27,526 nt of DNA from IMG/VR virus record IMGVR_UViG_3300025141_000591, positions 1 to 27,526 of that record. One strand, written 5' to 3'. This stretch comes from a virus. Shown here piece by piece: positions 1 through 9,545 of the stretch (position 1 is its first letter; the number at the start of each line of letters is the position of its first letter). The position numbers and the translations under genes were made by a program. The notes beneath the pieces were generated by a model. The model had not been told where the DNA came from. It did no database searches and saw only the letters and a list, made by a program, of their open reading frames with translations.

Positions 1-3000
1 GGCTCGGAGCACCCGGTACGCCTCTTCCTCATTAGGGTTGAGTGTTTTTGATCCCGACCTCATAGCATATTCTAAATCTACTCCTGCCATAGAAAGGCCG
101 GCCCTTGAAAGAGTGTCTAACCAAGGATGCATCGTCTGGAGAAAAGGCTCGAGAAGGGCAGCTTCCCAATCTCCTACCCGGTCTTTCCCGATATCTGTAT
201 CCCCGGGATCATTCCCCTCTAGAATACCTGTGATCGAGTTCGCTACGAGTCCCATACTTAGGAGCATGTTTAGAGCAACATTTGCTGTAATTGGTGGAGT
301 ACTTCGGAACCAGTGGGTTCTCCATATGCCGGTCTCTCGTTGATAATCATCAATTTCCTGCTGCGTCATTGTCCCTACAGTAGGAATAATCCTCCCCTCG
401 GCATTTCTTGGAAGGAAAGACCTTGAGAAGAGATCCATCTGACGGAGAGCGTCGGCGGCGTCGTCCTCTGTTTCAGGATCAGTGAGAACCCCAGCATGCC
501 CAGCGAGGAGGATCTGATTCTGCATCCTCTTCAATCGAGTTTGTCCTGCCCAAACTGCGGGGTCTGTCCACACCTCCGAGGGTGCTCGCATAATAGGTTC
601 AAGAAGAGCATCGAATTGCTGCCGTATTGCTAATTTCCAAAAACGGTAGAAAGGGATGAGGGAGCTGGCCAGAGCTAGCTCTTGTTTCGCGATACCATGC
701 TTCCAATCATATAGGGCTCGGAGGGTCCGCTTCCTTGCCTCCGTTCGGGTTGCCCCCCTGGAAATAAGATCAAAGTAGAGGCCCAAGCGTTGTCTTTGCT
801 GGACTGTGCCTGCGTGGTCGCCAATCGTTCGATTTAGCTTATTAGCATTGATGTTCACGCCCCGGAGATTTCCGCTCAACCAACTTTCTGATTGGTATTT
901 TAGGGTGAGTAATAGCTCTTCATGGACAAAATCCTCTAGAATACCGTCCTCTAGTGCCCACTGACGGATCTCTGAGAAGGTTCTTTGCTGGCCCCCTTTA
1001 GTTAGGAAGTGACCTTCCCTGCCCATGAATATCTTATTTATATCGCTGTCAAAAAGAGACTCAAAGATCCCGGGTAAGACAGGCACATCCCCATACTTAT
1101 TACGGACCGCAGCCGCCATTATCGCTTCTTTTTTGTTTGACCACCAGGCATGGCCAGGAATATTTGAGGAAAGATTCCGAGCAAATCCCCGAACGGAGAA
1201 GAGGATTCCAGCCTCTTGATAGACCTGCATCGCATCAGCCGCGATATTATTTGTCCAATATCGAGGGTTTGGAATAATCATCCCTGTTACAACAGACTGT
1301 CTCCAGAGAGATAACTGAGCCTTGTATGTCTTCACCCCAAGGTTTACAACCGGGAGTTGGCTCCAAGGATGTGGGGTTACCGCATCTATGGAATTAATTA
1401 TTTTACCGTACTCTTTTTCGAAAGACTCCACTAAAGCCCTTGGGAAAAAGGTAGTTCCACCCTTTGTTGTCCCGACCTCTATTAATTCTTTAGTAATCTT
1501 TGTGATCCTATCCCCCGAAACCCTTAAGATTCCTGGCTTTACACCATATTCAACCACCGCGTGGAACCCCAGATCATTCAGGGCTGCAAACGCCTTCGCC
1601 GCATCTTTAACCCCAGGGCTTCCCGTAAGTATTTTATTTATGTCAGCAGCCGTCTCTGCAGTCATCTCCATGAGATATAGTCTTTCCATCTTCTGTGCTG
1701 CATACCCGATAGAGGATGCCGCCCCCATCGCAGAAGCCCCCTTTTGGTAAGCCTGCGCGATCGCAGCGTCCGAAGCATGCTTAACTCTGATTGCACCCAT
1801 ACGGCCCAAGTAGGCGTGGGAGAATTTCTCCATCCCATCTACAAACTCTCGAAAGGTATTCGATTTCGCGAGGATACTCCGGGCCCTTATTACTAATACT
1901 GCTTGCTGAGTCCCAGAAAGAGGGCCCATGGTTGTCTTAGAAAGGAACATCCTTGAAAGAGCTAGTAATGGCTTTGATATAGCAGTGTCTGCAAGGTCTG
2001 TAGTTGCTCCCGACTTAAATAACGCGGATACGATATCATCAGACATGTTTCCAGCCGCTTTAGTTAGAGCTTCAAACTCTGCCTTAGGGACTTTAAGTGC
2101 TCGGAGCTCTTTAGTCAGAGTACTAACAATCTTAGCTCGAATGGAGTCTCCCCGATCTGCTAATTGTTGGGCAATCCGAGGGTTTGCTCGAGTATCCGCT
2201 AGGATCTGCCTCTTTGCGTTATCAAAGATTGTTCCAGAATCAAAGAGCTCAGCAAATCTTGTTCTGCCTGCTGCGAGGACTACTGGCTCCCGGAGATCGA
2301 TATAATTGATTATTCGGTTTACCTCCCGAGGCGCCAAAGCCCGGATTCCGGGGGCTTCCATCAGTTCTCTTTGGAATCTTCCGATAGCGTTCTCCGTCGC
2401 TCGGAGGATGTTTGTGACTTCTTCCGAAAGGGTAAACCCAAACTTACTCTCGAATGCTGTGTGTGCATCCTTCCTTTGCAGCAAGTGTCTTAGATGCTGA
2501 GTAAACATATATATAGTATCCTGCTGCTGTTTGGGACTGAGAAGACCCAGGTCCCTCCAAGCTGTCGCGATGCTCCGGGCCCAGAGGGTTTCTTTCCTCT
2601 CGACTAATTGGCGAGCCCTATTCCCATGGATTCGATTTAGAGCCTCTCGAGTCCGCCGCCAATTCTGGGGAGTTAGTTTGACCTCGGCCATTGTTGGCTG
2701 ATTCCTTACGGTAAATCTGAGGACGCCCTTTGGATCAAATCTATCAATCTCTTCTAGGCCATCCTTTCCTAGAGTAGCCACCAAATAGTCCTCGATCGCC
2801 GTCCTATTTACGGTGACCTCTCCAGTTTTCTTGTCTATTGACCGGACAAAACTAGTTTCAAGTCCTTGGAAATCCCTCGCTACTGCTTCGGGATCAACTC
2901 TAAGTCCAGCACGTTTTATGTAATCGCCCGACTTAGTGGTACCGGTCCTAATAGCCTGCCCAAAATGACGCAGCCTCTTAGGGAACCCTCGAATATGTCC

Positions 3001-5469
3001 TAGGGCCCTAGCCTCAGCACGAAGATTTGCTCCTATCCTGAACTCCTCCGAGACGCCCTCTCTCAGAGCACGGATAGAATCCCTGACCTCTACGACTGTT
3101 TCTTGAAAAGAGGCCCTCGCATTTTGCCGAACGTGGAGAACCTCTTCCTTTAGTAAGAGTGCGGCCTCCTTTTCAGAAACTGTCTGTTTTGCGGCGGCTG
3201 CCCGTACAGCCGACGCATCTACCCGCCGGGCCCCCCGAGTAACTAGACCTTCATACATCGCGCGTTTCGCACGAATATTGATTGCCTCTTCCAGAATATT
3301 GGGGACGCTTCTAATTCGAGCAAGTTGAGCCGCCGCTGTTCGAACCGCCGTTTCAGATGCCATGAGGCGAGCCTGATCTTCCCCCATCTGGCCCCGCAGA
3401 GCGTTTATCTCCTCTCGAAGTCTTTGTGCCCTTTCAGACAACACCCCAGCCTCACCGCCAGCACCCACCTCTTCCATAAATTCTCGGCTTCTGGCCGCGA
3501 GCTGGTCCCCTATAAAGGGCTCAGCGGAGAGATCTGTTGTTCTAGCAGGATTATAATAGATGTCTAGGAGTTCTTTTTGCGCGGCTGTCGCTTCTTCGAA
3601 AGCTTCCTCCGCCTCTCTGAGGATATTCGGATTCATGGCCTCCACGTAGTCTTCTACGGTTCGAATACCTGCAGCCGCCTCTTCGGAGATTCCTAAGGCC
3701 TCTAGAGTTACAATCTTTCTTGCCTCAATGTCTACTTCAGCCAGTCGAGCCTCTTCCAAACGGGCCGCGTTTAGCTCTTGGACCGCTAGAGTAGCATCCT
3801 GATTAGCCCGAGCGTGTGCTCCTTGAACACGAGCAGTCGCGACTCTTTCCTCTGCTCTTGCTACAGCATCCCGAGCCGTAGCGATTCGGCTTTGGAGAAT
3901 GTCCGTTGCTCTCGCTGCACCATGAGCATTTGAGTTCACCTTTACTGCTTGTATCTCACTAACGACCCGCTGGGCACCTAGATTAACATGTCCTATCGCC
4001 TCTCGTAGCTCTTGTATCCCTTCCTTAGGCACCATTCTAGGCTCTGCTGGGATTGGCCTTCCGGGTATAGGAGTTGCTGGAATCTCTGGTGGTACTCTCG
4101 CTGCAATATCACTAAGTGCATCCTCGAGATTCCCGAGTTGCCTTACTCTACTAAGAGTTGCTCCAGTTCCATGGAGAACCCCCCCAGCAGTACCTAGGAG
4201 AGCAACAGCATCCCCGCCGAAGAGTGTCAGAAAGGCTAGACCACCATACCCCCCAATCTTAGCCATTGCGCTTATTTCCCCAGGCTCGTCTCCTAATAGC
4301 CGAGAAAACCCCCCGACAAATTCCGGGGAATGGTAGAGGATATCGTCCCCTTCTCTGATCATCCTGAAGGTATCTTCTGAAATCCATTCGCCCGTGGTGG
4401 TTCTAGTTGCAAAATAGGATCCCATCATCATTCTTGCAAAGGAAAACGCGAGGTTTTCCCTATCCCACTGCATTCGGCTTTGTCGGAAATGTGCCCTTTC
4501 TGCTGGGGTAGGGTTCTCTGGCATTTCCTGCATTGTTCCAAAGGCGGCTGGGGACATATAAGCCCGGACAACCGCAATAGGCCCAGTGATCGGAGGGAAT
4601 ATCTTAGCAAACTCTGCGAGGTCCGCGTTCCGATTTCGGTCGAAGGAATCTGCCCATACCCTGCCTTGCCCCGAACCACTGATTTGTGCCATCGTAATGT
4701 GTGTTCTTCGATCTACTTCCTGATTTAGTTCATCTCTTTGTGCTGCCGTTAGGGTGGTTGCTAAGTTCTGGTTTGTCCAGCCTCGCTTATGTAGTTCTTG
4801 AGCACGGATACTAGCCCGGATTGCTCGTTCCCAGGATCGGGGGTCATATACTTGCCTACCAGAAGAAAGCCTACGCGCATTCATTCGGGGAGTTACTCTA
4901 GAAATGGTTTGTTCTGGAGTATTGTCTTCTTGAATGTCCACTACCCGCTGAGACATTGCTTGCTGAAGTATGGGTCGAGATTGAAAACGTCCTCTCTGGG
5001 CTTGTATTCGTCCCCGCCGCCAAGCGTCTGCTGGCCCTGAAATAGTCCCTGAGCCCCCTGCTCCCGTATTTGCTAATCTCTCTAGCTCTTCTGGGGTAAA
5101 CTGATATCCTCTAGGGAGGGTCTCTGAAGAAAGGTAGTCTGGGATTTCTGTATCTTGCACAACAGGGTCTGGTGGGGGTAATGGTTGCCCCCAAAGTTCT
5201 GCCGCCTCTTCCTCTGAGGGGGGTTCGCCTGCGGCTCGCGCGTCTTGCGCGGCTCGGACAGAACTTGGGCCCCTCTCAAGTTCTTCCCGAATTCTGGGGA
5301 TCGCCTGTAGGTTCTCTGTTGCCTCTTCTAAGTTCCGTAAAAGTACTGGAGACCTGGGCTCTTCTTCCCTCCTCTCCTCTGCATCTCTTCGAATTTGCTC
5401 TAGTCTTTGATCAATATGACTTCGGAGGGCCTGATCCGTTTCAGCGGCAGTATCATTTGCTTGTGGCAT
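1..5469 (-). CDS. Giant internal virion / DNA-ejection (polyvalent-type) protein, 3' end outside window
   Basis: A frame open from ATG at 5469 to the left edge gives at least 1823 residues with no stop, so the C-terminus is missing. An AAGGA lies just upstream of the start, and the previous gene stops 5 bp before it. Seen in the translation: a charged N-terminus; a Gly/Ala-rich hydrophobic stretch near residues 400-435 (KIGGYGGLAFLTLFGG), long enough to enter a membrane; Ala/Glu/Arg-rich probable coiled coils around 510-600 and 670-810; the motif NPRYWTNNIAAD near 1401; and SLIPFYRFWKLAIRQQ near 1602. The last two resemble the 'NPxxxxRN' and 'IPF' signatures I know from phage large polyvalent / internal virion proteins. 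Position as the last of three growing genes after the tail genes matches T7 gp16 (1318 residues). I infer ejection into the host with the DNA. I found no recognisable polymerase, peptidase or lytic transglycosylase motif. Confidence 0.85.
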   Translation of the reverse strand, partial: MPQANDTAAETDQALRSHIDQRLEQIRRDAEERREEEPRSPVLLRNLEEATENLQAIPRIREELERGPSSVRAAQDARAAGEPPSEEEAAELWGQPLPPPDPVVQDTEIPDYLSSETLPRGYQFTPEELERLANTGAGGSGTISGPADAWRRGRIQAQRGRFQSRPILQQAMSQRVVDIQEDNTPEQTISRVTPRMNARRLSSGRQVYDPRSWERAIRASIRAQELHKRGWTNQNLATTLTAAQRDELNQEVDRRTHITMAQISGSGQGRVWADSFDRNRNADLAEFAKIFPPITGPIAVVRAYMSPAAFGTMQEMPENPTPAERAHFRQSRMQWDRENLAFSFARMMMGSYFATRTTTGEWISEDTFRMIREGDDILYHSPEFVGGFSRLLGDEPGEISAMAKIGGYGGLAFLTLFGGDAVALLGTAGGVLHGTGATLSRVRQLGNLEDALSDIAARVPPEIPATPIPGRPIPAEPRMVPKEGIQELREAIGHVNLGAQRVVSEIQAVKVNSNAHGAARATDILQSRIATARDAVARAEERVATARVQGAHARANQDATLAVQELNAARLEEARLAEVDIEARKIVTLEALGISEEAAAGIRTVEDYVEAMNPNILREAEEAFEEATAAQKELLDIYYNPARTTDLSAEPFIGDQLAARSREFMEEVGAGGEAGVLSERAQRLREEINALRGQMGEDQARLMASETAVRTAAAQLARIRSVPNILEEAINIRAKRAMYEGLVTRGARRVDASAVRAAAAKQTVSEKEAALLLKEEVLHVRQNARASFQETVVEVRDSIRALREGVSEEFRIGANLRAEARALGHIRGFPKRLRHFGQAIRTGTTKSGDYIKRAGLRVDPEAVARDFQGLETSFVRSIDKKTGEVTVNRTAIEDYLVATLGKDGLEEIDRFDPKGVLRFTVRNQPTMAEVKLTPQNWRRTREALNRIHGNRARQLVERKETLWARSIATAWRDLGLLSPKQQQDTIYMFTQHLRHLLQRKDAHTAFESKFGFTLSEEVTNILRATENAIGRFQRELMEAPGIRALAPREVNRIINYIDLREPVVLAAGRTRFAELFDSGTIFDNAKRQILADTRANPRIAQQLADRGDSIRAKIVSTLTKELRALKVPKAEFEALTKAAGNMSDDIVSALFKSGATTDLADTAISKPLLALSRMFLSKTTMGPLSGTQQAVLVIRARSILAKSNTFREFVDGMEKFSHAYLGRMGAIRVKHASDAAIAQAYQKGASAMGAASSIGYAAQKMERLYLMEMTAETAADINKILTGSPGVKDAAKAFAALNDLGFHAVVEYGVKPGILRVSGDRITKITKELIEVGTTKGGTTFFPRALVESFEKEYGKIINSIDAVTPHPWSQLPVVNLGVKTYKAQLSLWRQSVVTGMIIPNPRYWTNNIAADAMQVYQEAGILFSVRGFARNLSSNIPGHAWWSNKKEAIMAAAVRNKYGDVPVLPGIFESLFDSDINKIFMGREGHFLTKGGQQRTFSEIRQWALEDGILEDFVHEELLLTLKYQSESWLSGNLRGVNINANKLNRTIGDHAGTVQQRQRLGLYFDLISRGATRTEARKRTLRALYDWKHGIAKQELALASSLIPFYRFWKLAIRQQFDALLEPIMRAPSEVWTDPAVWAGQTRLKRMQNQILLAGHAGVLTDPETEDDAADALRQMDLFSRSFLPRNAEGRIIPTVGTMTQQEIDDYQRETGIWRTHWFRSTPPITANVALNMLLSMGLVANSITGILEGNDPGDTDIGKDRVGDWEAALLEPFLQTMHPWLDTLSRAGLSMAGVDLEYAMRSGSKTLNPNEEEAYRVLRA

Positions 5470-5474
5470 TTTCC

Positions 5475-8400
5475 TTACCTCTGGTTTGGCCTGAGTCTAG
5501 AGCCATTAATTAAGAGCTCAGATACCATATCTCGAGCCGCAGCATTTCCTCCTTTTGTGCTAACCACAGGGGCTGCTGTAGATATATTAGGGTGCGTAGC
5601 TAATCTAGAAGACCCCCCCATTTCGGATGAGGATCGTTGAGGGGCATTCATCCTCTCCTGCCCTCTCTGGCGGCGAGACTCTTGTCGTCCTTCCGCAGCC
5701 ACTTCTTGTTGACGTCCTCTCTGGTCGAGGTATCGTCTAGCTGGTGCTGCTGCCTGCGTAAGCCCTCGGCCAAGGGCCCTTAGTCCTGGGGATGAGGCAG
5801 TAGGAAGTCTCCCTGCTTGCTCTGCAAGCCAACCAGCGCCCTCTAAGGTGTCTGCGCCATACCCAACGGTTCCGCCAAGAGCACCGTGTTGGGCTAAGTT
5901 ATAGCCCAAGGCTGCTACATCTGCGACGACTCCCACCTTTCCTGCAACGCGGCCTATATCATCCCAAGGAAGTTCTGCGCCTGCTCTGGCAAGCCTTTCG
6001 AGGGCTTCGCCCGAAACCCTTCCTGCTTCATCAAGCATCTCAGGAGTAATAGGAATTCCACCGAAATTCGTCGTACTATTCAGACCATCTGCTAAATCGT
6101 CCATCATATTGCCTAGCTGATTTGTCCTACCCCTTCCTTGACGTCGTGCATTCCTTGCATCCTGAGCATTCTTTGCATCGATTGCCTCTGCTTGAGCTAT
6201 TTGCCCTGGTGTTGCGTCTGCAGGAATTTCTGTCGGATCTACCCCCACGTATGCGGAACTTGTATCTACATTAGATACATCAACGCCTTGCCTCCTGGCA
6301 TTTCTCCTTGCAAGGGCATCACCCCGGCGGATCTGCTGCTCCACCGCCGCTAACTCCATCTCTAAAGAAGCCCGTTGTACTGCTCCGTGGCCCTGGGGAT
6401 CCCCAGGAAACTCGGTAGGCATGCTAGAGAGCCGTTCTCTGAGCCCATCAAGTTTCTGGCGGGCTCTTCTCGTGAGGTAGCTATCTGTCTCAACGGGAGT
6501 GGAGCTAACAGGAGCTTGCCCCCTTGGGCGTCCTCTGCCCCTCGTAGCAGGCGGGTTTTCTGCTGCTTGTGGGGCTGGAGTTGGCGCGGCGACTTCCTCT
6601 GCCATTTCTGTTAGCGACGGGAATAGGCTTTGCTGAGTATAACCTGTTGGCGCTGCTTCTACCGCCTGAGCAGCAACCGGAGTCGGAGCCTGGGTGGTAG
6701 TCGGAGGCGGTGTTGGTGTCTCGGGGGTCAGAGTAGCTCTCTGCTGTACATCCTGGAGGAGGGCCTGCGTATTCAATCCCCCAGTATCCACTCCTCTATT
6801 CACATTACCAAATTCAGGGCGAAATTGTGGGGCTCTTCCACCATCTACTGGAAGATATAGGTTCTCTGGAACCCCACCCGTAGGGGCTGCTCCTAGAGCC
6901 CCTGACGGAGCTCCCCCTAAAGTATCTTGTGATCCCCCAGGAATCTGTATTCGGAAAGGTTCAGAAGAAATCTCTCCTCCACGTATCGGAGTCACTCTTT
7001 CCCCAGGAAGCTGCCGTTGCTGGTCTAATGTCGAGGAAACAACCTCAGTCGGATATGCTGGTGGGGTCTCAGCCACTCCTCGGGGGCTTCTATCAGTTGG
7101 TATATCAAATTCCTCTGGAAGATCTCCACTGAAACTTCTATCAGTTGGTATATCAAATTCCTCTGGAAGATCTCTTGGTTGGGCGCTAAAACCCTCTGGA
7201 GGAGCATCCCATGCAGAGGGAATTCCATCCCAAGCTGCTCGCTGATCTAAGCTCCTTATCATATCGTCCATACCCTGTGTGTTGAGACGCCTACGATTTA
7301 TATTAGCATTTGCTTGTTGTCCCCGTGCCCAGGCCCGGCTCCCCAGATAGGTACCAGCGCCTGCGGCACCTAGTGCAGCAATGTTTCTCGCCGCATTGCT
7401 CCCTGTGTCCCCACCAGAAGGGGCTCCAGTAGTTTCAGGATCCGCATTAGGATCCACATTAGGATCCGCATTAGGACCCGCATCAGAAGCCAGGTTCTGA
7501 CTTGCAGCAGCAGCGAAGTCGCCTCCGACTTGATTAGAGATCGCAGTATAGGCGTCTGGGTCTGACTGAGGAGTCAGGTAGTGCTGACGGCCTGTTTGTG
7601 GGTGAAGGAAGCGTATAGTCCCATCTTGGTAGAGATGGTACTCATATCCACCCCCACCTTGAGCAACCTGAGTTGCTCCTGCGGGAAGTACGTCAGGCGC
7701 TTGGGCCTGTGTCTGTTCTGGAGCATCGCTGCTTTTTTCCTGTGCTGTGGGGAGGTCTGTATAAGGATTTGGTGTATCTAGTGCTTGGTTCAGCTCTTCG
7801 TTAGAAAGAGTTGGGAATTGCTGTGCCATCTCGGCAAGCAGCTCTTCTCTTCGAGGCCCCGTAAGGTGAGGGAGCGAGTTATCCCACGTCCCCGGCAGCC
7901 TTTCCCCACCCCGCTGTCCTAGTACCCAAGAAGAGGCTTCTGCAAACGGGTCTGGCTCAGAACTTCCTGCTCGACCGCCCTCGGGTTCTGTGAGAAGCTC
8001 ATCCAATTCAGGATCTAACTGAGAACCCTCACCACCCGATGGGGTTTGCCCAGAAAGTGATGGTGCTTGACTTGCAATTATTTTGTCCACGTCCTCTCTT
8101 GAGGTTGCGGGCTCTGCCGCAGGAGTTTCCCCTGATTGGATGGCCCTGACAGCATCCAGTTGAGCAGACATCTCATCTTGCTGGTCTGCCACTTCATCAT
8201 TACGGAATCTAGTCTCTGTGGCCCCTGGTCCATCTAGTGCGCCTAATGCAGACTCGATGGCACTCCCTGCGGCCTCTGGAGTTACTTTAGCAACCTGTGA
8301 GAAAGCGTTTGCGACTTGACTTGTCATCTGCTCTGCAGCACCCGTTGGGCCATCTGCCCCTTCCTCTTGGCTCCAGTCATATGAGTATGGGTCACGAGCG

Positions 8401-9533
8401 GCTTGGCGCATATAATCAGTATAGGCGTCATCCACAAGAGATCGGAGAATGTGGGGGTTTAGGTCGGGCCTTGCTCCCAGCATCCTAGCGACCTCTCGGG
8501 GATTCTCCTCAATTGTATTTACTAGTCTTTGGTAGAGGAAATTTACCGAAGCCTCTGGGTCGGCCCTACCGATGGCCGCTGTAAGGCCGGCCTCTACTAA
8601 TCCCTGCGCACGATCGAGGCCAGGAGAAGACTGATTGACTATTACTCCCCTCTCTTGACCGTATGCTGCGGGGTCGGCCTTTATATCTGCGAGAAGGTTA
8701 CCCAGCATCTCGTATGTCTCTCGTCGAGCTCCTGTCATTCCCCCAGAAATTGACATAAAAGAATCTTCTGCCTCATTAAGGACACGATCGGCGTCTGCAA
8801 CAATGGCCGCATTCCTATTAGCAGCAGAGTTAGATAGTTCCCACATATCGAGTATAGGAGTTTCTCCACCACCCGCATCTTCGCCACGAGCAAGAGCGAG
8901 TTGTCTGACTACAGCCTCCGGAGTTTCACCACGCTGTGTCGCTATCCACGCCATCTCAGCCGCAAATTGGTCTGGGCCGACACGCTCTGGCTGCTGCAGC
9001 TCATTAAATACAGACATGCTATATGGTCTACCGCCGCCCCCGCTTTCTCCAGCGTCCAAGTAGTGTAATGCAGAATTCAAGTCTGCCCATCGTTCGTCTG
9101 GGATGTCACTATAAACATCATTATAAGCCGCTTGTTGACGTTCATGGGCTGCGAGCGCGATATCCCCTTGTGCCGAGATTTGTTGCGCTGCAGTACTCGC
9201 TTGATCGCTTCCAGCCGTATTAGCGATCTCAGTCATCTGCGTAATTATTGTTCCCCTTAGATCGCCCCCTTGGGCGGCTGTTCCGTTAGTCAACTGTTCT
9301 TGGACCTTCGAAATCTCGAGAGTTAAGTTTGCTGCGTCTTGGTATGCTTGTTCTAGGTCATTAGGAGAACCTTCGAGACTTTCCCCTGGAGATTGTCCGG
9401 AGGCTTCTAATCTTCTCGCATCTCTTTGACGTCCTCTTGCTACCTCGAGTTTATGCATGTTATCCCAGACAGGAGAATCTCGGAATTCCTGAGAGACAGC
9501 GGGACGACGATTTCTTCTACTAAAAAGTGGCAT
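5475..9533 (-). CDS. Large low-complexity internal virion protein (T7 gp15-position), 1352 residues
   Basis: ATG at 9533 follows an AGGA about 10 bases upstream; it ends with TAA 5 bp before the giant gene. The N-terminal half is Ala/Gln/Glu-rich and looks helical. A hydrophobic Gly/Ala segment sits near residue 714 (NIAALGAAGAGTYLGSRAW). The middle is Pro/Thr/Gly-rich, probably disordered, with two internal tandem repeats (7087-7174 and 7437-7484). An AT-hook-like core, RGRGRPRGQ, lies near residue 1000. The C-terminal region (about 1197-1300) contains VADVAALGYN and matches the end of the 917-residue protein at 23679-26432. The gene order suggests the middle member of a three-protein ejection set. 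T7 gp15 is 747 residues, so this one is far larger. Function is inferred from context and composition; no enzyme motif is visible. Confidence 0.85.
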   Translation of the reverse strand: MPLFSRRNRRPAVSQEFRDSPVWDNMHKLEVARGRQRDARRLEASGQSPGESLEGSPNDLEQAYQDAANLTLEISKVQEQLTNGTAAQGGDLRGTIITQMTEIANTAGSDQASTAAQQISAQGDIALAAHERQQAAYNDVYSDIPDERWADLNSALHYLDAGESGGGGRPYSMSVFNELQQPERVGPDQFAAEMAWIATQRGETPEAVVRQLALARGEDAGGGETPILDMWELSNSAANRNAAIVADADRVLNEAEDSFMSISGGMTGARRETYEMLGNLLADIKADPAAYGQERGVIVNQSSPGLDRAQGLVEAGLTAAIGRADPEASVNFLYQRLVNTIEENPREVARMLGARPDLNPHILRSLVDDAYTDYMRQAARDPYSYDWSQEEGADGPTGAAEQMTSQVANAFSQVAKVTPEAAGSAIESALGALDGPGATETRFRNDEVADQQDEMSAQLDAVRAIQSGETPAAEPATSREDVDKIIASQAPSLSGQTPSGGEGSQLDPELDELLTEPEGGRAGSSEPDPFAEASSWVLGQRGGERLPGTWDNSLPHLTGPRREELLAEMAQQFPTLSNEELNQALDTPNPYTDLPTAQEKSSDAPEQTQAQAPDVLPAGATQVAQGGGGYEYHLYQDGTIRFLHPQTGRQHYLTPQSDPDAYTAISNQVGGDFAAAASQNLASDAGPNADPNVDPNADPETTGAPSGGDTGSNAARNIAALGAAGAGTYLGSRAWARGQQANANINRRRLNTQGMDDMIRSLDQRAAWDGIPSAWDAPPEGFSAQPRDLPEEFDIPTDRSFSGDLPEEFDIPTDRSPRGVAETPPAYPTEVVSSTLDQQRQLPGERVTPIRGGEISSEPFRIQIPGGSQDTLGGAPSGALGAAPTGGVPENLYLPVDGGRAPQFRPEFGNVNRGVDTGGLNTQALLQDVQQRATLTPETPTPPPTTTQAPTPVAAQAVEAAPTGYTQQSLFPSLTEMAEEVAAPTPAPQAAENPPATRGRGRPRGQAPVSSTPVETDSYLTRRARQKLDGLRERLSSMPTEFPGDPQGHGAVQRASLEMELAAVEQQIRRGDALARRNARRQGVDVSNVDTSSAYVGVDPTEIPADATPGQIAQAEAIDAKNAQDARNARRQGRGRTNQLGNMMDDLADGLNSTTNFGGIPITPEMLDEAGRVSGEALERLARAGAELPWDDIGRVAGKVGVVADVAALGYNLAQHGALGGTVGYGADTLEGAGWLAEQAGRLPTASSPGLRALGRGLTQAAAPARRYLDQRGRQQEVAAEGRQESRRQRGQERMNAPQRSSSEMGGSSRLATHPNISTAAPVVSTKGGNAAARDMVSELLINGSRLRPNQR
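7087..7174. repeat. Perfect 40-bp direct repeat, 48-bp period
   Basis: Bases 7087-7126 and 7135-7174 are identical over 40 bp with a 48-bp period. Inside the 1352-residue gene this encodes two copies of a 16-residue unit containing LPEEFDIPTDRS. The lack of any synonymous difference suggests a recent duplication or ongoing conversion. Confidence 0.95.
7437..7484. repeat. Four imperfect 12-bp tandem repeats
   Basis: Units based on AGGATCCGCATT occur at 7437, 7449, 7461 and 7473; the second and fourth carry one and two changes. They encode an Asp/Pro/Asn linker (NADPNVDPNADP) in the Pro-rich middle of the 1352-residue protein, likely a flexible spacer. Confidence 0.9.
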
Positions 9534-9545
9534 AGTGTTTTCCTA

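Noticed and set aside
1-5469. Virion RNA polymerase of N4 type
   Set aside because: The giant size invites this idea, but I found no T7-like polymerase motifs, and the sequence features fit internal virion proteins better.
6694-7245. Plus-strand open frame of 183 codons
   Set aside because: It lies fully inside the Pro/Gly-rich 1352-residue gene on the minus strand, has no ribosome site or recognisable protein, and long shadows are expected opposite such biased sequence.
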